A stretch of 64,000 bases of DNA from Urechis unicinctus (lineage: Eukaryota > Annelida > Polychaeta > Xenopneusta > Urechidae). The notes beneath the pieces were generated by a model. That model was given only the letters and a program-made list of their open reading frames with translations, ran no database searches and had not been told where the DNA came from. Below are positions 12,650 to 25,080 of this stretch, one piece after another. The first letter of the stretch is position 1, and every line of letters begins with the position of its first letter. The stretch lies in assembly GCA_034190875.2 (NCBI GenBank), contig CM067355.1:29698941-29762940 (forward strand), given 5' to 3'. Position numbers and translations under genes: made by a program.

Positions 12650-13554
12650 CCTGTATTTGCATTCAACAGCGTACTGAATTTATGTCAAATCAACGCATTT
12701 GGTTTAGAAGTTGTATATATACATATATCTCTATGATGGATAGCTTATTACGGAATAAGGGCTGGAACGGTGGCACATTGTACTGTCCGAAATTATTCGA
12801 AGCGGGATCATGATTATGCAATGCCACCCTAACTTTCTGCATTCAGCGAATGTCAGACGCATTGTCGTGGAGGTTGGAGGTTAAGACCTCGCTTACGGCT
12901 GATGCTTGTGAGGATTATGAACACGCATTACGTAATAATCCCATCTGTGCTCCCCGGCATACACGTGTGGGCAAATTATATACATATTCAGCCCAAATGA
13001 GATTGGCGAGTACCGTTATTTACTAGGGTACACAGCATAACCTGATTTAATGCATTCAATTAGAACTTCATATTCCATTTTCAGAGACGTAAAATAATAC
13101 TATCGTTGTTGAAAAATTCCTTTTCGGCATTAGTGTTCTTAATGTCCCGACTTGCCGAAGCGGGGGCGAATCAATATTACCCGCCATTATTTCTCTAAAT
13201 CCTGGATTCATTTGTGGCGCGACGGCGAGGCATGATATGATACACAAGGGTACTATGCGCCTTTGGGCTTGAACTGATCTGCTGATGCCCTGTATTAGGC
13301 TGTGTCGTCTCTACGGACTGCCGAAATTGTTCAAAGGGATATGAGCTGCAGGAAGGTCTAAATAGGCATCGCAGCAAAGCCATAGTGTCATCGACCTGGA
13401 TCCGTCGAGCATTAGTACGCCGGTGAAACCGTTACCAATAGTGAATGAAGCTGTAGTTCATTAATAGTATAGTGCAACACTGTACTGAACTTTATGCTAT
13501 CCGCTCGGCTTTAATGACGGAAATAGATCCTACTATCTGAGCGATTGCATAGAA

Positions 13555-13899
13555 ATGCATTCGTTCAAATATATGCAACCGATTGCAGCTGATATAGATT
13601 ATTTGAAAATTACTTATATTTATACGCGTGGAAATTCAAATCATGAGCAAAATTTAATATGGAAACTTTCCGTGGTGAAGCCACAATACATGGACGATTT
13701 CGGTCTAGAAAAGCCATACTTTTTGAATGGTATGAGCAACGCAGCTGCATCAAAGATATCATTCCAGTTAGATATCATATCTTGCAGGGTTTTAGTACAT
13801 GATTTCATAATCAACGACGTGGCTTTTCACTTCAATCAACAATCCGCATTCAACACTCTCAGAACACTAAACCAGTCGCCAGAAGTAGACAAGATTTGA
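13555..13899 (+). pseudogene. Protein-like frame remnant in C1, shared with C2
   Basis: A 114-codon open frame containing SNAAASKISFQLDII and AFHFNQQSAFNTLRTLNQSP. C2 (36006-36298) reads the second half nearly identically, and A copies keep a faint trace (KPQD.DDLGL, SNITASKIS). In the divergent part C1/C2 differences are mostly amino-acid-changing, so I infer a decayed or chance frame rather than a working gene. No family recognised; no start or splice context stands out. Confidence 0.3.
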
Positions 13900-15159
13900 C
13901 GGAAGTAAGTGCCGCAAGAGACTTTTAAGTCGAATCGATATGCACGCCTACCATTTTACTGTGTACATGGTGAGGACTTTGTTGACGACCTGTCCATTTC
14001 CACCTGTATCAATTATATATGCTACCTTACCTTTCTTAGTCTCTTTACAGCATTCTTGCAAATATATAACCGCATTTCTGGCATCGAAAAAAACCGGCTG
14101 CACTACAGCGTTCTGTATTCAGAGTGTTATAGGCACACATATGTCGGTTAAAGGTACGTTTTTTTCTAAATTGCATGGCGCCTTAGAGGCATGCTTTGAG
14201 TGGAATCTCGTTATGCGGACTGTGTAAGGATATTACTTTGTCACTTTTTAATAACATTCTCTGGAACAATAACAAATTACATGCCTGCCGGAACGCTTAT
14301 TGTATTCATGGCAGATCCAGAGTTTGTTATAATAAATCATGGATATGCTTCAGAGGGCAATTACACCTAATTCAGTCGAAAAGCGTCTTACGCAACATAA
14401 CCCTATTGGACAGCCATCAGCGGATGCAGGCCGTATTATTACGCTTACTAGGGTTAAACTTGCTATTGTAATTGCGCTTTGTGCAGTCTGGGGCAACATG
14501 GGGGCTGCGTGAGCGTTTGGGCGAGCAACTGTTATAGCCACTCTTTTAATTGACAATCACATCTAACATAATAAGAAATACAACGCAACGATACCAAGAT
14601 GGAAATACAATAAAGTCAATATCTTATAATTGGACATATAAAAGCTCAAAAAGCATGCAGCAACACTATTGCGATTATCAAATTGTTGCTTACATCGCTT
14701 ATGAAAACTGGTTAGATGCATCGCCAACAAAATGTGTTCTTTTTGTTAATGAGGTTCCAGGCTTACTCGATTGTGATATTCATATAAAACACGCAAGTCT
14801 ACCAATTTGAATCGACAAATATGAGTAGTAGTAAATGAATGACATGAGGTAAAGAGCACAAGGTGTGATTGTTTAGGTCGCATTACTTCTATAGGCCGCC
14901 TTAAGCCGATACAACGAATAACAGGGGCAATAGCTCGGCTATTTGGCCAATCGAGAAAGGCTGACGTTGATCTTGAACTGATCAGACACCGCAATTAACA
15001 TGAATAAGAATCAATATCTCAAATGAATTGAATTTGCGATTGTTATGACTAGATGCACGCCTTCCACTGATATGTTTTAGGTCCAACATATTGTCTATAC
15101 AATGGGGGAACCCTCGCATATGCATGCGCATACTAAAATCTTTCATGAGCATTGCAAGT

Positions 15160-15600
15160 TTAATTTGTGCAATCGCGATTTACGATCCCAAGAGCAAGGC
15201 ATGTTCAGTGTTGCTGCTATCAGTAAATGTCGATATATGGCTCATTAACCTTCTGCCAAATAGTTTGTGAATGATTCATATTGTTCGTCATATGTAATTC
15301 ATTTTTGTGCACAGAGCAAGATAAGTTGCTTGTTAATTATGCATGATGTATCTCTCCGCGAGATAGATTTGCTCGGTCCGAGGCTAATATTTCTATTTGA
15401 TGGAAGCAGAAGACCTTTTCTAACGAGATGTTTCTATTTTCGGTAATCGACGTGTCCGCTATATCGTAGTAATTTATTACTGCTTTGAGTTGCAGGTACA
15501 AGTCAATTGTTTTTTTTAAACCACTTAATACATTATATGCATCGGCGGCATGTTTAAAAAAATATAAACTCTTTATACTAGCTTAGAGTTAGTTGCAAAC
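15160..15600. other. Block in C1 not alignable to C2
   Basis: Flanks match C2 on both sides, but this stretch and its C2 positional partner (37570-37955) do not align by eye. It is either a replaced block or sequence diverged beyond recognition. No gene seen. Confidence 0.5.
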
Positions 15601-16430
15601 TCAATCTGCACAATGTCGAAAGACAGATAGCTGCCTTTGTGTTGCTTGTAGCGCAGCATGCGTCACTGGGCTCAACCTTCCAATGCAACAGCAGCTGCAG
15701 CTATCAATAACTGCATAAGGATACAACTGAGGGGTATAGCCAGTTTATTTTTCGTGGCTGTCAAGAGTTTTGGTCAACCCTCAGCCTTCACCGTTAACGA
15801 ATACTTTGAGAATGACATTGTCATTTAACATATTACGGGGGACAGTCAGTTGAATAATTGCCCATTGTTAATATTTCGTCTGGTTGGTTAACAAATATTG
15901 CTTTCTTATGCATAGTATGTTAACTTGCAAAATAGCAATCATTTCTATCAATCTTTGACATTGTTCTGCAAACACCTACATTGTATGGTCGTTACTGAGA
16001 AAACCCCGCATGATGAAGCTACGCCATATTGCGCGGGGACAGGGGAAAAGGAGGAGCGTTATCGTCCAACTCCTGAGTCCGCATTGATAGCAATAGTAAT
16101 TTTAAAGAATGTTCCCATAGATCAAAACAAAATTATTCAGTTGTCTTGCTGAAGCACTTTGGCTCAATGTCTCTCTTGTGGCTGGCAATGATTTATCAAG
16201 CCTGTCTGTTTGCAGCTGCGCATGTGCCCCAGGGCAAAGCTAGATTGACTGGTCATATTGCTGTGGTATGGCTAGAGTTTATGTATTGTCTAAATGCAGT
16301 TACCTAGTAGATGTGCCTTTGTCCAAAATGATTGTTCAGGTACTCTATACTACTGTGCAATTTTGCATTTATACACGACGTCACGTCATTTGCCAGTTTT
16401 CTAAACGGTGGCCCTGTAGTATGGCTATAC

Positions 16431-17117
16431 CATTTAGAACCAGGGCTTTATTGGATTCTTTAGCCAACGCAAACCGTATGCTGCGAATTTGATAAATACA
16501 TTTCAAATAACTGACTTTGGTTTTCGAAATATAACCCAGCAGCTCTTTTCAAGCTGTTTCTTTTTGTAGTGGCAAAATATTGAAAACTGAATCAGCCTTT
16601 GGTTTCATGGATGCATACCATCCTTGCTGCCGATATCGAATATGACTCTGCATGGCACAGCTAAATTATAATCATGAAGTTATTATTTTATCTTTATTTT
16701 AAGGCGCCAAAAGTACAAATATATAACACCTTATTCACTGGCAAGCATTGCGTTAAATTATTCGTTATAATGGGGCCAGACATCGTTTTATAATATAGAA
16801 CTGTTTAAACATGGGATCAAGTTGAGAAGCTTGGTGTAAATCGACAAAGCTTTTTTTTATGACTCATGCCTACAAGCGACGGATTCAGCTGGCATCTAAT
16901 CCCCACTCCACATGGTAAATGTGTATATTCACGCCTTAATATTATGCTTCAAACAGTAATATACATTTGAAGCTAATATTGCATAAAGGAATACATATGT
17001 ACGTTTTATGCATTCGCGGTAACAGTGAATAAATCTGTCGCACTATTTTCTACAATGCTGGATTGCGTCATGGGCATGGCTTTACAATCAAAAAAAAAAA
17101 AAATTATACCGGTAAAC
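16431..17117. other. C1-only block with a poly-A run near its end
   Basis: C2 goes directly from GCATGGATATA (about 38815) to the continuation, so about 690 bp are extra in C1 or missing from C2. A run of 14 A (17090-17103) lies near the downstream edge. No coding frame, and no target-site duplication I can see. Confidence 0.6.
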
Positions 17118-17529
17118 CGAATTTCGAAATTAACTATCAATTACGCATTGGCCGAATTCTCCAAGTGATAGTGTGCGGTCTTTAATAAATACGCTATCGC
17201 AATATCGTTTAGGCGTTCTTTGCAGTTTAGTTAATTTCCGTGTAAAGGCTAAGGTATTGGTATAGAAACGCTATGAAACATACAATAAGCTATTTCCCAG
17301 CGGGAAGTTTGATGGATAATGTCATTATATGTATTTTGCAGCTCGCAATAACTAGATGAGATCATCTAGAAATTGAACATACCGATTTGCATTATTCGCA
17401 ACATTCGAATTCGTGTTAATAAGCTGATATGGATAAACGGAGGAAGTTGCGTGATGATCTGTGAATGAATATGTCATGTCGCCCTAATGGAAAGCATTAA
17501 GCGGAAACATGCCTAAGTATTTGTTAAAT

Positions 17530-17760
17530 CAAGGCATAACATATTGCGGCTACAAATTGGGATAATTACCGCATGGATTACCTAGTACATTGGCAATGTG
17601 GCGCGTACGTTATGTATGGGTTCTGCCCTTCTATGTATTATATAATGGAGAAAAGTTGCACATTGGGGTCTGGCGCACAGTGATTCATTATCCAGCAGCT
17701 GTATTTAAATGGAACAACAATGACTGCTAAGTGCGACTGACTGACACTCAGATTCGCTAT
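17530..17760 (+). pseudogene. Protein-like frame remnant in C1, matching 39204-39473 of C2
   Basis: The plus strand reads segments such as VLPFYVLYNGEKLHIGVWRT and VIHYPAAVFKWNNNDC, echoed in C2 as REKLHIWVWRTVIHFPAAAL. C1 does not hold one continuous frame across the region. The family is unknown. Confidence 0.2.
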
Positions 17761-17964
17761 ATCATGTAGTACACTGCCGCTGCAGTTTAATTTTACGAAC
17801 TGTGAGGCCTGAGACCAAAAGATGCTGCAAATGCTTACAGCACTTTTTTCAGTATCAATTGAGTAAACGATTTCTCGCCCGATATGTATGATTTTGTCAC
17901 AAATACTAGCGTATTTAAGTTTAAAATTGGCAAATTATTTAGCTTACTAACTGCTTTTAGCACT

Positions 17965-18130
17965 CACGCTAACCCTTCAATCACTTATGCGAGCATGTTA
18001 TAGCCAAGCAATCACTCATTCTTTCCATTTTTCTCACTCATTCATTCACTCATCCATTCATTCATAAATTCACCGTTTAGTAGGTCAGAAATAACTCAGT
18101 ATTTGCTCGCTCACTAAATAACTTGCTCTC
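17965..18130. repeat. Degenerate CACT/CATT minisatellite, C1 copy
   Basis: Repeated TCACTCATTC-like words, including TTCATTCACTCATCCATTCA, occupy this stretch. C2 has a counterpart at about 39650-39755 with a different copy order. Confidence 0.75.
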
Positions 18131-18672
18131 CTACTCTCGTAATACTGTGGCGTAATGATAATCCCTCCTTGCCAATGCAAACGCTTGACAGAATTTAAAC
18201 TTCAGGTTTGAATAGCAAATGTCAATAGTCTAAACAAAATGACAAAGATTCGGGATGCATGGTTTGACACTTGTAGAGCTAACGACAAGTAGCCGTTAAT
18301 ATGCAGCCAATCTGTTTGAGGCTACCTGTCATTTGAAAAAGTATTATTTTTATGTTTTATATCGAAACTTTCAAATCAATGGGTTTCGTTTGAACTATTG
18401 GTTTTGCAGCGCGCGTGCTTTGTGACGGATCAATAATCCAAGGATTAGAAACTGAGTTAAGGGCCGCTTAAATTATTAATGCAATTGCTCAACGTTTTTC
18501 ATTTCGTTTCACCCACCAATATACTGTCAACGTTAGTCTGCTCTATCCTGGTCATGATTGTTTATTTCCCGTGTTTAGTTCCATTTTCCATTATCACACA
18601 GACAAAAATATTATCTACATTATTCGCAAACGTTTGAAAAATAATCCATTATTTTTTGCCATTGTGGTACGC

Positions 18673-19440
18673 TAGTCTGCGTCCCAGAGTCCACGACAAG
18701 ACAAGGTCTTAAACTGGCGCGTCCGAATATTCATTAATCTTCGTGACCAATCAACGCAAAGGTTGTGACCCGGATTGACCATAGTTGCGCGCGTCTGGCT
18801 CATGAAACTGGCTTGTGATACGCACCCTCGGTTCTATGTGACGTCATGTACATTGTTGTGGTCTGTGTCCAATGAGAACACATTGAATGTCTTCTGGAAT
18901 TATGGGGCGTCTAAAAAGTTCAAATTGGCACCACAACAAGCGCTTTAATCGCTTAGCTGCACGAGAGTATGTTAACGTTATAGTCAGTTACAAAGAATCA
19001 GCTGTGTGTCTGCTTCTCTCGCCGACTGTGTGATTAACGGTGCCACTCAGCGTGAAACAACAAATCGGGTTGTTGTAGAATGTGTGCCCGTCTCATAAAA
19101 ATCACTCGTCCGGTTGGACAAGTTGACAACCATTGGTGTCGAACCCTGACCCATTCCAACTATTGCATCGAGAGCAGTAGCTAAAAACGTGTGGCAAAAT
19201 GTTTCCCCGTCCCAGCAGCCATATTCACAAAACAGGCACGACCCATCAAGCAGCCGAGCGAACAAGTCTTTTAAACGGAGCGTGCCAACATAAAAATGGC
19301 GCCGAATCTTCGGAAAATGTACAACTGATCAATGAGAGACAACGACTCAAAAGTACCCGAGAGTGACCGAGAGACACGGCTTGTGATTGGAGAGACTATT
19401 GAATATCAGTAACATGTAAACAGCGCACGCAGCCATCAGG
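18673..19440. mobile_element. About 770-bp C1-only insertion with promoter-like motifs, unclassified
   Basis: C2 has no counterpart: it reads TACGCAATGATGTGC straight across (about 42608-42622). The block is CpG-rich and holds a perfect CRE, TGACGTCA (18839-18846), CCAAT boxes (18747-18751, 18869-18873, and inverted at 19386-19390), and a YY1-like AAAATGGCGCC (19293-19303). On the minus strand it has a frame of about 93 codons ending near 19047, with a GGTTCGACACC word inside it. I see no terminal inverted repeat, poly-A or clear target-site duplication. It may be a captured host promoter, a non-autonomous element, or an ancestral block lost from C2. Confidence 0.5.
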
Positions 19441-20989
19441 CAATGATGTGCAGTTTTTTCGAAAACCGTCGTTGTAATGGGTTGTGTAAGATTGCACAAA
19501 CACATTGCGTTAGCTGCTGTCCATTGACGCGAAAGCGACTTTGTATTTTCTCTTGGCAGAACTAGCAATCCGTCATTTCTGATAATGTCATTGCATGTTA
19601 CGAATTTTGCAGCATGAATAAAACGCAAAAAATACGATGCGCTTGTTGTAGGCGGCAACGTTTGTAAACATTATGACGAAACGTTGGATGAATACATATT
19701 CCCTACATTCATCATATGGCATTATTTCCACCCATGTTAGCTACTCACTATTACAACCACAAGCAATAAGCGAGATCACTTGCAATATCAGTAGCTGGAA
19801 TAGTTAGTTTTGTAACGACAGTGAATATAATCTAAAGCTGTTGCAGAACTGCTGGGCTTAGTGCAATTGTAGCAGGTTAGTGATAGACTAATCACCGGAA
19901 ATCTCTATATTTGTGTTGATAATTTTGCTTTTTATTATTGCAAGTGTAAAGCTTAATATTACGCTAACAAAAGAAAGTTGCATAATTTCATCATTTTATA
20001 AGTATGTATATTTGCCATTAATTGTACAATGCCGCAAAATTTAGGGAGGTTGAAATAGAGCTACACAAATTAGGAAATGGTTGCACAACGCGCCACAATG
20101 CTAATAGGAACCAGACATCTTTCCCGGCTTATCGGAGTATTTGAATATGCGCTTATAGCTATAGAATATTAATTACCTATACGATACCTATATGTCTTTT
20201 CCTTATGCATTTCTCAATATACGCTTGCATGCAGTGCCAAGGTTGCAAGCATCAATGGCAATGTTTATTGACTATTTGTACAGAGGAGGATACAATGCTT
20301 GTCATCATTGCCAGTTAATCTGGGGATATGCGCTTGTGGTATGTTAGATCTTTAAAGTGAACAAATGTGTTGATGTGCAACAACGTCTAATCAAACCAAA
20401 TATCTGTCGCATTTTACCCGATAAATGTGGTACAAACAGTGTGCTTGAAGTGTAGGCAGTATCCTTATCAATGTTAAATAGCCAAAGACTAACAAATTTA
20501 AAGTAACAAATGTACTATTTTGCTTCCTGTGCTTGTAATAGGAAAGATCTGAGAAGCTACCAATGCAGAAAACAACCTTTAGTACTGTTTTTCTTATTTA
20601 CATTACCTTACATTGTATCATACGTATTATCATGTTTGAATTTATTTTATTCAAGATATTAAATAATTTAATCGCCATCTATGCCTTCCGATAAGCGTTA
20701 TAACTTCTTTGCCTTTACAGATATCACCCGTGCACTATGCTTGAGCTTGATATTCCTTGCATACTCACTGGTTAGCCCAAAACCAACTTGAATGCGTAAA
20801 AGCAATAAAGGCGAGAAAAAACCCAGGGTGCTCAAGCCACGGCCAACGAGCATCCGAAAACAATGATGCATTGTCGGAATAAACCCTGTTCGCCCTTTTT
20901 ATACGATAGCATAGTAATTATCAAAGATTCCTAGCTCCCTGTTATGTCCGTAGGATTTTGTAGCCACTATTCATATAAAACAAGCATGT

Positions 20990-21054
20990 ACGTAAAGCGA
21001 GCTTGTAGATAAAGCAAGAGAGCACATAAAGTAGGCTTGTAGATGAAGCGAGCT
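20990..21054. repeat. Roughly 38-bp minisatellite, C1 copy
   Basis: Words of the form GCTTGTAGATAAAGC and ACATAAAGTAGGCTTGTAGA alternate. C2 has the same array at 45283-45360 with similar copy number, so it predates the C duplication. Confidence 0.7.
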
Positions 21055-21189
21055 CACACGACATTGGCATAATTGCTCGGTTAACTGTACTGAACACAAA
21101 CTGGAAAAGAATGGAACCGTGGTAACAGCATAATCATAGTCAACAGACACCCTTTAAATTTATGTTAATTAGTTATACTGTAATAAGTT

Positions 21190-22167
21190 TATTCTTTGTT
21201 CGCAATGGGTACATTCACTTCATTGGTCTGTTTGAATTTACAAAAGTCGCATCTTGAGACAGCATAATGCATCAAGAGTCAAACGAACACGATAACCATG
21301 ATCTTATAGGATGAATGCGTTCATCGGAGTAAATTAATTTTATCAAAGCAAAACACACACAAAAAGAGAAAGCAACGAGAGATGCGCCACAAAATGAATA
21401 TCCAAGAAATGAAATTAACTCCACGAACATTTCCGAACATAATATAAGGTGCCACACTTTGGGGTAGGCACGATTGGACAAAACCAAGCTTTCATTGATT
21501 AAGTACACCACAGTTTCTCTTGCGATCAATCCAAACATGTTTCTAGTTTATTCGGTCAGTATATTTACCTTCATTGTTTACCAGCATAGTCCTAAACGAT
21601 GGTGCTCCCACCAAATACCCTCTCATTAGGGTAAACATAATTTGCAGTTCAGCTTTTTACAAAGCTCATCATTTTATTGCATGTCATCGGCTCATGAAAC
21701 GTGACACGCCTATATTTACATAGCTATGGTACATTTATCATGATTGTTTCTGTTTATCTGTTTAGTTACTGCAATTGTTGATTTATGCACAATGATCTAG
21801 AAACGACAAAGAGAAATGATAACTTGATAATAAACTAATATCACAGAACTTACAAAGAGAAGCAATAGAGGTGTTTTCATCTGTCTCAATTCCGCACTTC
21901 TTACATGCATCCAAAGACTAAAAACCCAATACACGCCCGAAGTCGTACCAAACTGATATAAATTTGATTGTGTTAAGCATTTATTCGTCATTAACACATG
22001 AACTTGAATGTATAAACACTTCAGGTTCTGATTGCTGTGATAGTATGTGGCGCTGCCTTCTACCGTACTGTTAGGCTGCGTAAGCGTTTTGTATTGATAA
22101 TACTTATTATTATGATCAGGCGGTTAATTGCAACATATGACATAACCGCAAAACGTCAGTTCATGTG
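21190..22167. other. C1-only block of about 980 bp
   Basis: C2 passes from CAATAAG to CTTTAATCGAC at about 45490. In C1 the same two flanks are separated by this block, and AAG occurs at both edges. This fits a deletion in C2 at a 3-bp microhomology. A minus-strand frame of 88 codons at 21272-21538 has no support. Confidence 0.65.
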
Positions 22168-22640
22168 AAGCTTTAATCGATTATAACCAAATCATTGGCA
22201 TATTTTGCATAATAATAAATGGTATAATGGATGCGGGAGATTAGAACTTTGATCCCAGTTTTATAATATATTTTTGCTTTGAGCTTCATTAACATATCTG
22301 CCTTAACAAACAACCCGCCTGATGATCAGCAGTACAGCTTTAACTGCCTGAACCTAAACAGTTGCAATCAATTCATCGTTTTCAGAAAGTTCTGAATTTT
22401 AGCAGTAGTGGTCTAAATTTACTTGATATATGGAAAGGGTTACAGTAAAGTAAATATACCACAGTTATCAGTTTACACTTCTACACGTTGGCTGCGGTGT
22501 TTGGGTTTCGCTTTTACTTAATCAACGCATTACAGTCCGAGTAATCGCCTCAATGTGAGATAGATATATAAAATATAAGCTGTTAGCTGTAGCCTTGTTT
22601 TTGCAGATACCTTCCGCCACGCAGTTATAGAGTTCAGTTC

Positions 22641-23517
22641 TATATCCCAAGTCTGTTTGCTTTCCTTGACCGACTAATTGGACAGCCCATCAGATGAAGG
22701 AGGACTGAAAACAACAAAACCACATGCTTGCCTATGTGAGAAGCCATGCATGTGCGCAGCTGTCCTCACTAGTAAAAATTGTATGCTCAGATTCTATTAA
22801 CATTTGCAAATGCCTTACTACGGTAAATCCTAAAGAGCATAAATGTAACATACATGTCATAGCTCAGAGAGTCATGGCTTTGAAAAGATAACCAATTGGT
22901 AAATATGTATTATTGTTAACTTAAAGTTGAATGTAATAGCCGCACATCAAACAGTTGTTCAGCCGTCATAGCAATGACCAAATCGTTTAAAATACTCAGT
23001 TGCGTCACTCAATTTCTCTAAATGTCAGTTAATGAAGCGTAAACAATTTTTAGCATCTATGAGGCATGCTATTAAAAGCTTTATTTTACTATCAACACTT
23101 TAAATGTTAAATTGTTACCCATGTTTTTGACATCATGATCTTTGTATCTAAAACCAGAGGTGTGGTTTGTTATTTGCGGATTTAACGCTGAATGTTTGTA
23201 ACAGCTCATTATATATCACCAGGTAAAATAAAGCTGAATCGTCGTTCAAGGGTAATCCTGCGGAATGGTGTGCAGCCCAGTATACCTTAAGAGGAATGGA
23301 TGGTATAGTGATAAGCACATCTCTAATGTCGCAATTTGAGATTTAAAGGTAACTTCTTCTCGATCTCTGCACTTGATGATGTCTATCATAACGGATATCA
23401 TTAAAGCTCACACTGTTTATCTAATGTCAATCAAGAACAAATCAATTGTGTCTGTCCGGTGGAGAAGTACGAATCAAAACATCATAATGCAGCGCCTAAA
23501 ACAGCCCTATTAGTGAA
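22641..23517. other. C1 block replacing the A-like body of C2
   Basis: C2 carries about 2.75 kb here (45990-48745), part of which is homologous to A1 3000-4060. C1 carries these 880 bp instead, which I could not match elsewhere in the window. No gene seen. Confidence 0.55.
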
Positions 23518-24485
23518 TATCTATTGATTCACTGAATGCCAATTGCAGTACGTATCGTAATTACATACCCAGGGCAGCTTCAGGCAATTGCTTATATGCA
23601 TTACCAAAGTTATTGCGCATTACTATGAATTTATTGGTTGTTATCATGTAATTGCTTACGACATACTAGATATTATCTTAATTACTGTCTAAAAGCAGTG
23701 TAAGTTGCAATGCATCATTGAACAACTCACAATGGTATGTATGTAACGCTGAAGCGGAATATACAACATTATATCTTATTCTGCAAGAGCATAATGCATA
23801 CTCTTAATGGTTACTTGGTTGTATCTGACTAAGATCATGTGAAGGTACATTTTCGCATTGTAGTCGCCAAACACGCTGTGCAGTATATCTGCGACAAACA
23901 AGTTTTCGATTGCAATCCGTACTAACTGCTTGACACATGAACGCCAACAGCATGCATCTGCAGCTACTGTTACCATTCCGTCACCGAGATATCACTAGTT
24001 TAGCATATGCCGCCGTCACCACACGCACCGCCTTATGCATTAATTAATGTACTATTTGATGTGCTTGTGACTATTATATAAATGTTTATGGCAGCGAATT
24101 GATACTTGGTTAGCACTTGCGTAAATGTCCTATTGCCGCTTATTGACGTTAGGGGATTAGTGGTTATAACTGCATTTCTTCTCAGTTATAAGATCACGTC
24201 GATACTACGATAATTTGTTATTGTACATCGTGCGTCGCATGTATGATTGATTGATAATTCAGATTCCGGTCGTATTACTCTGGTAATCAATAATTGACAA
24301 TCGTACGCGAAATAACCTGTTTTGGTCTTAATCAAAATGACCCATTCCTATCTAGTTTATATTGATGCACTGTCAACCAGATTGTTACATCCGAGGCTAA
24401 ATCAATGAAGTATAGTGAGCGCATACATGCATCCCGTTTGTAAAGTTGGTTTCATTATTCATTTACACCCAATAACACTCCTGGT

Positions 24486-25080
24486 GCAGTCATCTGTTTA
24501 GCATGTTTAGCTGACCTAGTTAAGCTGAGCTAATGTTTTCACTAGATGGCGAATGCGAGGATTATTCTCTTGTGCACAAGTCAAAAATTGACGGAAGTGC
24601 TACTAATGTTTGTGTCTGGTAGTGTTTGGGTTCGAAAACCTTGTTTTATTAACAACTACACAGATGAAGAGTCTAGTCTAAACATGTGTCCGTCCTGTCA
24701 ACTATAACCCCAACTATATTGCCTGCTACAGGTAATGAACGAGGGATAAACAAAGTCACTCACACAATTGCCCAGCGTAAACATGTGGTACAGTTCGCCA
24801 ACGCCAATGTCAATGTACAGCCATGATTGATGTTTGTGATTCATATTTGCATTGCAAATATCTTCCCCAAACACTGTCAGAATACCCAGGGGGCGCATAT
24901 GAGCTTGACATTCATACCAATTTATTAAGCCTTCACCCTTAATCTACATTTGATGATGCAATATTTACGCGCTTTATTTGGTACGCTTGATGTTCAATAC
25001 TCGGCAGCGTAGTCTCTATTACGATGAATGACGTGAATAATGAGTGATCTGCACCTATTAAGTCCGTCAGCGGCGTTAAC
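24486..25080 (+). repeat. Conserved tail island, C1 copy
   Basis: Matches C2 51756-52360 closely and A/B islands at roughly 75-80%. The B-box-like site reads GGTTCGAAAACC here (24629-24640), with TTTT downstream. Confidence 0.8.

Noticed and set aside
14000-17760. Faint resemblance of hydrophobic scraps in C to a cytochrome c maturation membrane protein (CcmC-like)
   Set aside because: The matching scraps are short, lie in the wrong order for that family, sit in different frames, and lack the tryptophan-rich signature.
17965-18130. CRISPR-like spacing of CACTCATT words
   Set aside because: The units are a few bases long with no unique spacers, which is a degenerate simple repeat.
19100-19160. 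tRNA-like or SINE promoter on the minus strand (GGTTCGACACC)
   Set aside because: The flanking bases do not form a T-stem and no A box lies at a normal distance. A chance B-box-like word is as likely.
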